64,000 nt of DNA from contig OZ024810.1 of NCBI GenBank assembly GCA_964017045.1, positions 9,789,562 through 9,853,561 of the forward strand, given 5' to 3'. Positions 59,801 to 64,000 of this stretch are shown here, piece by piece (the stretch's first letter is position 1; each line of letters begins with the position of its first letter). The translations under genes and the position numbers were made by a program. Below the pieces are notes generated by a model. It saw only the letters and a program-made list of their open reading frames with translations, was not told the DNA's origin and made no database searches. This stretch comes from Omphiscola glabra (lineage: Eukaryota; Mollusca; Gastropoda; Lymnaeidae).

Positions 59801-62800
59801 GACGCTGCATTTAAAGCGTCCGCAATCCACTTTCCTAGGGGCCGGGACGGTAAATTGACGTCCTAAAATCTCCCCCCCGCCCGTCCCGGGGAAGCATCGG
59901 ATGCCCTCTAAGAAGTAGCTGGGACGAAACGGTTGCCTAGGAGCAGCTTTCTCAGGGCTGTGTATTTAGAATCATCGGCCAGAGACTTCCACCACAGCCT
60001 CTCGCCTCATATCCCTTAACGGCAACTTGTAATCATGATCTGCTGATAGTTCATTTAATCAGGAGCATTTCTATGATTTTTTATTTTAAAAATCCTTCAT
60101 TCCCTTATTCTATGTTTTAATGTAAAAAAAACTTACATCAAAGTTACACTGGTTCAAATACTGATGCAAACAATGCAGATTAAAATTTTTTTTATAAAAA
60201 TGTAGACATTGAAAGTGAAAAAAATTCAACATACAGTCATTAACATGTATTAGAAGATTCATTTTTTTTTAAAATTCCGTGAAGCTTGGGTTATGAAAAT
60301 GTCCACACTTATGTGGAAAACTGGAGTTAACCATATGAGAAGGGTTGCATCATTGAGACAAGGGAACTAACTGATGCCATACCTCTAGTGGCTGGTAGAA
60401 CTAACACAAATATTAAATGAAAGTACTAATTATAATTCTAAGTAGAAACTTTAACCCTCCCCCACCCTACAACACAGAGGGTGTACTGAATATATTTTAT
60501 TTCTATAGTTCTTGATGTTCATCTTTGATCACATGCCCACTGGTGTCTCTCCACAACACTGTGGCCCACCGAATGTATCACAAATGAACTTATTTTATTT
60601 TTCAATTTGTGATATTTTCATTCTAGGCATAAATGCACAATTAAAATATATATAAATCACATTTTTTGTGACAGTATGTTTCATTTGGGTTATTAGTCCC
60701 TCATTCGAACTGATTTTTAAAAAAAGAAATTCTGATTCAAATTAGTTATCTCAGATCTTAGGTAAAACAATATTATAATAGTAGTAACCAATAAAATGAG
60801 AGGATTTGTATAAACACAGCTGGGTAAAGGAAACAGGTTCAGTTAAGTGTAGAATGATACAAAACTCATTTCAGATATGCGCACAAATTTGATGCTACAG
60901 CCCATGTATTTTGGAATAATCCAAACAAAAATTTTACCCCTACCCCCCTTTCTCTCTGGAGTCTTAAGTGGCGTCATCGATTTCCCGCGCCACTCCCACC
61001 TCCATATATCAAAGTGGCAAATGACTGGCAATTTTTTTGCAATCCACAATAATGCAATGTATATAAATTTATTAAAGAGCTTTTTTTCAATTTACGAGTA
61101 CATGTTTTGTTTCTTTTGTTGGCAATGGTTTGTCACAATGTGACAGTGTAGACTTCACAGGATGAAATCCACAAGGCCTGGGAATATTCTTCTAGGATTA
61201 TAAGCTAGTTCCCTGCAGCAAATCACCTCTCTCCACACCACTGGATAAACCAAGGGAACATCATGTGGATGATACAGCCTGGCACAAGTGGCGTTGCAGG
61301 AATTGTCGGAATGTGTCATTGTGTCAATGTTATCCACCTGCAGGACTCCATCTCCGGGTTTGAATTTAGTTTTCTTCTCTTAGATGAGTTGCCGTCCAAG
61401 GGATGTTTTTGCTTGACTGGGCTTTGGTGGGGATTGAACTCCAGACCATGAGATTGGCTCAGTTTAGACCACCCGGCCACCTAGCACCCATGTGCCATCA
61501 TCTGATAATTATGGCCATTAGAAATACACAATTCTGTACATCCTTTATTTGTTTTTTGTTTTTTTTATTACGTTCAATGATATGTGGCTCATGAGGAGTT
61601 GACTCGCTAACAAATTCACCCGTGAAGCAATTTGGGTTAGCCACCCCTGCCCTACACGGTTGACAGTGTTATGCTTAATCAAATATTGGCATTGTGGATC
61701 CCTCTACTCACCATCTTTATCCACTTCTCCCAGCAGACCTCCACTTGTTGCAAGGATCTGTTGCTGTGTTCGTGGTACACCATCAAACACTGAAGACAAA
61801 AAAAACAAATTTTTAATTCCTCACGCCTCTTGGTTTAAGTCAAACTTAGTTTGTCATTTTGATTGTGTTGATTGACAGCATGGCCCAAAAACAAACTTCA
61901 TTTTTTTTAAAAACAACTTTGGTTTAAAATTATGAATACAGTACATTTCAAGCCTCAATGGGTTAGCCATGTCACATTCAAAATCATTAGATCCACCCCT
62001 TCAGTTAAATCAGCGGTTCACAACATGTGGGTCACGATCCCTTTCGGGGTCGCCTAAGACCATCTGAAAACACATATACTCTACAGTTATGAAGTAGAAA
62101 CAAAAATAATTTTGTGACTGGGGGTCGCCACAACATGAGGAACTGTATTAAAGGGTCGCGGCATTAGGAAGGTTGAGAGCCATTGAGTTAAAAGAACAGG
62201 GTGTTTCAGGGATTCTCAAACCTTTTAATAATCACGGCCCTGACAAACCAATTATTTTTAACATTTACCATCAATAAATAGGTGATCTTGCATAATTGTC
62301 AGCAAGGGAGACAAACGCTTTTCCTGAAGGTGCCTTTTGAGATGTGTGTACGAATCTCGAGACATTCGTAGCACAAACTTGCTTGTTCTGTTATAAAAAG
62401 AATACAAGGAAAAAAATTAGTTTAGTCAGTGAAATTATTGAATTACGCAATTTAAAATTGTGTGACTCTGTGTACTTAAAGTAGAGCATTAAAATAGAGA
62501 AAGTCTGTAAAATATAGAAAAAGTATTATGATTTAAAATGATCTCATCTTTGCCACCACTGTTTCCTTTATGGAGGTTAATCAAATATTTGATACTCATG
62601 TAGTCAGACCTCTACGTTTTCCTTTTATTTTAGATTTGACATGATGTGTAGCTCATTGCCAAGTAATCTATTCTTCACCTTTACGCAAGTCTACCTTGTA
62701 GTACATAAGAATATTTGAACTTTAAAGACTACCAGTTTCCATGCATTTAGTTTACATAAACACTTGTAATTTTACTGTCTCTGCATTGGTATTGGATTGT

Positions 62801-63574
62801 CTTGTCTTGATGAAGGATATCTGCTTTTTATCCCATCCCAAAAGTGCTTACTTGAAGTTTTCCAGCAGTTGGTTGCCACTCATGTGTTCCTTGTTGCGCA
62901 CACTGGACAGCTTGGCCAGGTCCTCGTGCCGATGTTCTTCTTGATCTTGCCAGAATTTGGAGTAAAAAGCTGCAGCTGGAAATAAACAGTAAAAATTTTT
63001 TAAGTCCACCCAGTGTTTCATAAACATTGTTTAGTTTATATAACAATATAACATAGCCTTGCTACATATGCTTTTGGTGAACATACGTCAACTGGTAAAA
63101 GTGAAAAGTGAAAAAACAATAAACAACTAACCATTCCATTCATGATCGTTGTAGACCAGCTCTAGGTACATGTGGACAAAAATGGGATATAGGATTGTCG
63201 AAAGCTCCACCTGAAAAAAAATTAAGTAATTTATAAGATACACTCAAATAAGAAAAAAAGTATCATTAAGTTATATTAGTTAGTCCAGAAATATAATTTT
63301 GTGAAGAAATTAATTAACATGCAATCTTGTTGGTAAAAAAAAATGGTGAGGGCGCAGCAATGTATTTGAATTCACCCAATGTAAGCAAAGACAGAAACAT
63401 TTTATAGAACTGGATGGAAACCACTTCTTATGTTTGGTGCTAAAGTGATAGATATTTTTTTGACTGTGTCCTTAATCGTGTTTTTAAATGTTTACCTTAT
63501 GTACATCCAGGCAGGAGTCAATAAAGTTTTTTAAATCCCTGTAAAGATCTTCATACAGGCTTGGGTCATCATCA
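48395..63574 (-). CDS. TAF5: Transcription initiation factor TFIID subunit 5, 3' part (17 exons, 5' end outside window)
   Basis: Seventeen exons (listed separately) total 1777 nt and join in one open frame: one leading base, 591 codons and TAG. All introns are GT-AG. The first five exons are the TAF5 N-terminal domain 2 (PSLYEDLYRDLKNFID, LYPIFVHMYLELVYN, SKFVLRMSRDSY). Exons 6-7 are the acidic then Lys-rich linker (VFYGLLKEPDL, DPNAPP.TRIPLPEL). Exons 8-17 carry about six WD40 repeats with GH and WD signatures (YKGHNYPVWD, FHPNSNYVATGSSDKTVRLWD) and the C-terminal tail LLLGTYLTKNS then LHFTRRNLL. From family knowledge, TAF5 is a core TFIID scaffold that dimerises through the NTD and holds TAF6/TAF9 at the WD40 face; it acts in the nucleus in RNA polymerase II initiation. 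The N-terminal LisH part should lie beyond 64000. The gene spans more than 15 kb, mostly repeat-filled introns. Confidence 0.95.
49002..49205. repeat. 19-bp minisatellite in last TAF5 intron
   Basis: About 10 copies of AGCATCCTTATCCACATGT, with CAGTATCC variants, between exons p and q. Confidence 0.93.
49353..49850 (+). mobile_element. GC-rich interspersed repeat R1, copy A
   Basis: About 500 bp starting GGAAATGGCGTCAGCGGGCC and ending near TATCCCTTAACGGCAA. It shares long stretches with 59683-60035 (CATCTGGTCGACCGAAGACG, GGGACGAAACGGTTGCCTAG). The ATG near the start opens a frame MASAGRRAYAPNALPGA that is largely conserved in copy B. It may be a piece of a retroelement; class not recognised. 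Confidence 0.65.
49923..50019 (-). CDS. TAF5: TAF5 exon p (end of last WD40 blade)
   Basis: 97 nt (2 + 93 + 2). Encodes GLDDSIRLWDMQKILAEQDT then EADTSIPSNV. Acceptor ATGAAACCAG, donor ACAGT|GTAAGT. Reading through the donor would hit TAA at once, but the strong GTAAGT and the phase match with the final exon favour splicing. Confidence 0.9.
50168..50398 (+). pseudogene. LINE fragment, 3' end of ORF2 and short 3' UTR
   Basis: A plus-strand ORF reads GLAKEIMQGTTRGGRSRGRQ, RKRWEDNIKKWMG, then AKDREEWRRIV, the characteristic C-terminus of endonuclease/reverse-transcriptase LINEs (GxRxRGRQxxRWxDNIxxW). The stop is followed within a few bases by ACTAAGGGACATGATGATG, which leads into the long GAT-type array. 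The copy is 5'-truncated and sits antisense in a TAF5 intron. Confidence 0.78.
50399..51200. repeat. 800-bp GAT/GGT trinucleotide-type array
   Basis: Almost pure (GATGATGGT)-like sequence with occasional GCT, starting exactly at the 3' end of the LINE fragment. Ser/Pro- or Met-rich ORFs on both strands are by-products of the period-3 repeat. Confidence 0.95.
51358..51627. repeat. 14-bp minisatellite, nearly perfect
   Basis: About 19 copies of AACTAAGTGTCGCA with only one or two differences (GTGCTGCA near 51547, GTGTCGTA at the start). Such homogeneity suggests recent expansion. It lies in the TAF5 intron about 30 bases from the donor of exon o. Confidence 0.95.
51659..51775 (-). CDS. TAF5: TAF5 exon o (blades 5-6)
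   Basis: 117 nt (2 + 114 + 1). Encodes DNVVVVWDLSTGAAVAQLKG then HTGIVYSVCFSRDGAMLAT. The acceptor is uncertain. GGGGCAG at 51776 gives a loop two residues shorter than human. GAAG at 51788, 12 nt upstream and in frame, adds AKGA and gives a loop two residues longer. Neither has a good polypyrimidine tract. Donor ACAG|GTAAAC, followed about 30 bases later by a 14-bp minisatellite. Confidence 0.88.
51904..52058. mobile_element. CAGACCTGTTTAC MITE, copy 3, in TAF5 intron
   Basis: 155 bp. The left end is shortened to TCCTGTTTAC; the right end is GTAAACAGGTCTG. Perfect 6-bp GTATAC duplication. Confidence 0.82.
52440..52820 (-). pseudogene. LINE (non-LTR retrotransposon) fragment, C-terminal end of reverse transcriptase ORF
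   Basis: A minus-strand ORF of 126 codons contains LGWSLLEERRRQSRLSMIYK, then LVPLPHRQRRGHDWQF and NFSFLPKTIRDWN. This is the typical tail of the ORF2 polyprotein in CR1/Jockey-like LINEs (LxWxxLxxRRxxxRLxxxYK ... RGH ... SFFPRTIREWN). No endonuclease or RT catalytic core is present, so it is a 5'-truncated dead copy. It lies in the TAF5 intron between exons n and o, in the gene's orientation. Clade not determined. Confidence 0.8.
53074..53128 (-). CDS. TAF5: TAF5 exon n (small exon, blade 5)
   Basis: 55 nt (54 + 1). Encodes STVQCLQFSPDGRYLAGG, the first strands of blade 5. Acceptor TGTTTCCCCAG, donor GGAG|GTAGGT. Phases on both sides match the neighbours. Confidence 0.9.
53453..53566 (-). 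CDS. TAF5: TAF5 exon m (WD40 blade 4)
   Basis: 114 nt, exactly 38 codons. Encodes CCQFHPNSNYVATGSSDKTV then RLWDMLNGSCVRIMTGHK, the best conserved blade. Acceptor TATCCCACAG, donor AAG|GTCAGT. Confidence 0.95.
53745..54020. repeat. 27-bp minisatellite in TAF5 intron
   Basis: About 10 copies of a unit containing AATATGTGGTTGCTAAGATT and CCAAATA, between exons l and m. It does not share sequence with either exon. Confidence 0.92.
54092..54203 (-). CDS. TAF5: TAF5 exon l (WD40 blade 3)
   Basis: 112 nt (1 + 111). Encodes PYGYYFVSAGQDRTARVWAT then DHYQPLRIFAGHLADVD. Human has PYGYYFVSGGHDRVARLWATDHYQPLRIFAGHLADVN. Acceptor TGTCCTTTTAG, donor GAT|GTAAGT. Confidence 0.94.
55223..55304 (-). CDS. 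TAF5: TAF5 exon k
   Basis: 82 nt (2 + 78 + 2). Encodes RLWSLLIWTNLVCYKGHNYP then VWDVKF. The YKGHNYPVWD motif is diagnostic of TAF5. Acceptor GGACAAACAG, donor TTTAG|GTAAAC. Confidence 0.93.
55462..55599 (-). CDS. TAF5: TAF5 exon j (WD40 blade 2)
   Basis: 138 nt (2 + 135 + 1). Encodes DDVMERIFDDRSASDNKLLV then GHHGAVYALSISPDRAYLLS, with the GH and the serine-rich strand of blade 2. Acceptor ATCTGATACAG, donor AGCA|GTAAGT. Confidence 0.93.
55740..56015. repeat. 33-bp minisatellite in TAF5 intron
   Basis: About eight copies of a unit containing TAGACATTTATCAGCTGGCA and CAGAAGACAGC, upstream of exon j. On the minus strand each unit contains GTCTTCTGTGCCAG, which resembles a 3' splice site, but it carries no exon sequence. 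Confidence 0.92.
56205..56380. mobile_element. possible old hAT-like element in TAF5 intron
   Basis: Imperfect inverted ends CATTTCCCGAACTGTTAAG and CCATTTGGGGAATCCTG, about 170 bp apart, with ACCGGTGGAC inside. Too diverged for a clear target duplication. Confidence 0.35.
56701..56846 (-). CDS. TAF5: TAF5 exon i (WD40 blade 1)
   Basis: 146 nt (1 + 144 + 1). Encodes VTSVDISDDTSLLAAGFTDG then NVRVWSLTPSKLREM, a WD40 repeat ending in VW, then DDLDIIDKEA. Acceptor ACCATCCACAG, donor GCAG|GTCTGT. Confidence 0.93.
57402..57521 (-). CDS. TAF5: TAF5 exon h
   Basis: 120 nt (1 + 117 + 2). Encodes KKRVKLDHNHLPSICFYTFL then NSYQG, matching human KRVRLGPDCLPSICFYTFLNAYQG. This leads into the first WD40 blade. 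Acceptor TTTTATCAG, donor AAGG|GTAAGT. Confidence 0.94.
57804..57895 (-). CDS. TAF5: TAF5 exon g
   Basis: 92 nt (90 + 2). Encodes a Lys-rich basic stretch (KKKSKKDPMLMKKSKN) then DPNAPPLTRIPLPEL, nearly the human DPNAPPQNRIPLPEL. Acceptor AATTATTTCCAG, donor AACT|GTGAGT. Confidence 0.92.
58146..58246 (-). CDS. TAF5: TAF5 exon f (linker, array-adjacent)
   Basis: 101 nt (2 + 99, ending in phase 0). Encodes ANKAKVFYGLLKEPDLNIQF then an acidic run DDEEEAAEGEE. Human TAF5 has ANKSKVFFGLLKEP at this point. Acceptor TTCATGCTGTACAG is followed by CCAACAAAGCC, and this junction is repeated about 16 times upstream in the same frame. Use of any upstream copy would add multiples of 22 residues. Donor AAG|GTAGGC. 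Confidence 0.9.
58247..59440 (-). repeat. 66-bp minisatellite made of the TAF5 intron/exon f splice junction
   Basis: About 16 units of 66 bp stand directly upstream of exon f, then two decayed, shorter ones (59340-59440). Each minus-strand unit reads pyrimidine tract, TTTCATGCTGTACAG (or TATACAG), then the first 22 or so bases of the exon (CCAACAAAGCCAAGG...), then TGATTGTTATTGTAATCCC. Because 66 is 22 codons, the array is open in the exon's own frame and would encode Cys-rich repeats such as DCYCNPHCCVSCC. Two unit types alternate (CYCNPHCC and CSSNPCCC), with a partial 4-unit (264 bp) higher-order pattern. The long ORF itself is not evidence of translation. Confidence 0.95.
59509..59666. 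mobile_element. CAGACCTGTTTAC MITE, copy 4, in TAF5 intron
   Basis: 158 bp with both 13-bp ends intact. The target duplication is not clear; the inverted repeat can be extended by AG outward. Confidence 0.82.
59683..60035 (+). mobile_element. GC-rich interspersed repeat R1, copy B
   Basis: Same order of blocks as copy A with internal deletions. Opens MASAGRRARASYALPGA. It directly follows MITE copy 4 in the TAF5 intron between exons e and f. Confidence 0.65.
60036..61141 (-). other. unique part of the TAF5 intron between exons e and f
   Basis: AT-rich, with short unsupported ORFs; no repeat family recognised here. Confidence 0.6.
61142..61500 (-). mobile_element. tRNA-derived SINE in TAF5 intron
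   Basis: Read on the minus strand, the head (about 61497-61430) has GTGGCCGGGTGGTCTAAACT and a B-box-like GGAGTTCAATCCC, resembling a leucine-type tRNA. It is followed by a body with CAATTCCTGCAACGCCAC and a tail near GTCACATTGTGAC. A second, rearranged copy is at 11885-12255. Family name not recognised. Confidence 0.7.
61712..61789 (-). CDS. TAF5: TAF5 exon e
   Basis: 78 nt (2 + 75 + 1). Encodes FDGVPRTQQQILATSGGLLG then EVDKD, matching the human FDGMPRSKQQ...GEAKRE stretch at the end of NTD2. Acceptor TTTTGTCTTCAG, donor GATG|GTGAGT (phase 1). The next intron (about 3.5 kb) ends in the 66-bp splice-junction array. Confidence 0.92.
62011..62185. mobile_element. SPIN-like hAT MITE, copy 9, in TAF5 intron
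   Basis: Ends CAGCGGTTCACAACATGTGG and GGTTGAGAGCCATTG; duplication AGTTAAAT/AGTTAAAA. It sits 83 bases from exon d, between exons d and e. Confidence 0.88.
62269..62387 (-). CDS. TAF5: TAF5 exon d
   Basis: 119 nt (1 + 117 + 1). Encodes TSKFVLRMSRDSYTHLKRHL, near-identical in order to human TAF5, then QEKRLSP and DHLFID. Acceptor TTTTATAACAG, donor GATG|GTAAAT. The intron after it carries a SPIN-like element. Confidence 0.93.
62852..62975 (-). CDS. TAF5: TAF5 exon c
   Basis: 124 nt (2 + 120 + 2). Encodes AAAFYSKFWQDQEEHRHEDL then KLSSVRNKEHM, matching the human KSFFEKF...KEHM region of NTD2. Acceptor TTATTTCCAG, donor TTCAA|GTAAGC. Confidence 0.92.
63132..63210 (-). CDS. TAF5: TAF5 exon b
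   Basis: 79 nt (78 + 1). Encodes VELSTILYPIFVHMYLELVY then NDHEWN, the most conserved helix of NTD2. Acceptor TTTTTTTCAG, donor AATG|GTTAGT. Confidence 0.92.
63496..63574 (-). CDS. TAF5: TAF5 exon a (first visible)
   Basis: 79 nt (1 + 78). Encodes DDDPSLYEDLYRDLKNFI and on to CLDVHK, the start of TAF5 NTD2. Acceptor TTTTGCAG at 63575, donor AAG|GTAAAC. The split first codon proves at least one more exon upstream. Confidence 0.9.
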
Positions 63575-64000
63575 CTGCAAAATAAAAATGTTTTTTTTAA
63601 AAAAAAGCTTTAACTCTAGCCAGGTCACAAATTCAATTTAATTTATATTCTAATTTCGACAATCTCTACTTTATTATTCAAAGTAAAATTGGTGAGGGCA
63701 TGGATATGACTTTAAATAACTATATATTTGAGACAACTAACAATAAATATTCTCCCTTATTCAGGACTAATGAAAAAAACATAATGAAATGATTTTTTAA
63801 TAACACAAGAAGATTTCAATTAGTTTTGGGTGCAGAAGGGAAGCAACAAAAAATATAGTTAAATGTTCAAAATTAATAGACAGTCCTGCTTGAAGACCGA
63901 AGAATCATTAACTAATTGAAAATAACTATACATTTATCCTAGTTATGCAGGACAAATTTAATGATAACCTTTTATATACTGCTGCTAAAGCTTGGGACGC
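63575..64000 (-). other. TAF5 intronic sequence to the window edge
   Basis: AT-rich, no exon recognised. The exon that completes the split codon of exon a must lie beyond 64000. Confidence 0.65.

Noticed and set aside
61430..61497. Functional tRNA gene
   Set aside because: Only a tRNA-like SINE head: acceptor pairing is poor and it is fused to a SINE body.
63830..64000. Additional upstream TAF5 exon at the window edge
   Set aside because: No stretch matches the expected residues before DDDPSLYED with a usable donor in phase 2.

Overview
This window looks like animal nuclear DNA. It is AT-rich, with spliced genes that have GT-AG introns and long non-coding stretches packed with tandem repeats and small DNA transposons. 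No bacterial-style gene layout, operon or CRISPR array is present. The two recognisable proteins are invertebrate-like. Nine copies of a hAT element resembling SPIN, a family reported from tetrapods, some insects and a pond snail, make a mollusc (perhaps a pulmonate snail) the best guess; the species is inference.

Only two genes can be supported, both on the minus strand and both reconstructed exon by exon from splice sites and reading-frame phase. (1) A complete DNAJC22 (Drosophila Wurst) orthologue, four coding exons between 29228 and 32865, 380 residues: a multi-pass membrane protein with an N-terminal TM2-like segment and a C-terminal J domain with an intact HPD. (2) The 3' portion of TAF5 (TFIID subunit 5), 17 exons between 48395 and 63574, 591 residues from the TAF5 N-terminal domain through the WD40 propeller to the stop. 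Its upstream exons lie beyond the right edge. All 21 exon phases close without a frameshift.

Layout. 1-28 kb: gene-free; minisatellites with 12-53 bp units (including a 4.2 kb array of a 44-bp unit at 14.3-18.5 kb), hAT MITEs, poly-G/poly-C runs and AT-rich spacer. 28-33 kb: DNAJC22. 33-48 kb: gene-free spacer, MITEs and short arrays. 48-63.6 kb: TAF5, whose introns hold two LINE fragments, a tRNA-derived SINE, two MITEs of one family, a SPIN-like element, a GC-rich interspersed repeat and at least five tandem arrays. Summing the listed intervals, tandem arrays cover roughly a fifth of the window.

The most unusual feature is that in both genes a minisatellite abuts a coding exon and its unit is the 3' splice junction itself (polypyrimidine tract, AG and the first bases of the exon). 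TAF5 has about 16 decoy acceptors in a 66-bp (22-codon) frame-preserving, stop-free array. DNAJC22 has about seven in a 31-bp array. This could be neutral slippage at a junction or a source of in-frame isoforms; RNA data would decide.
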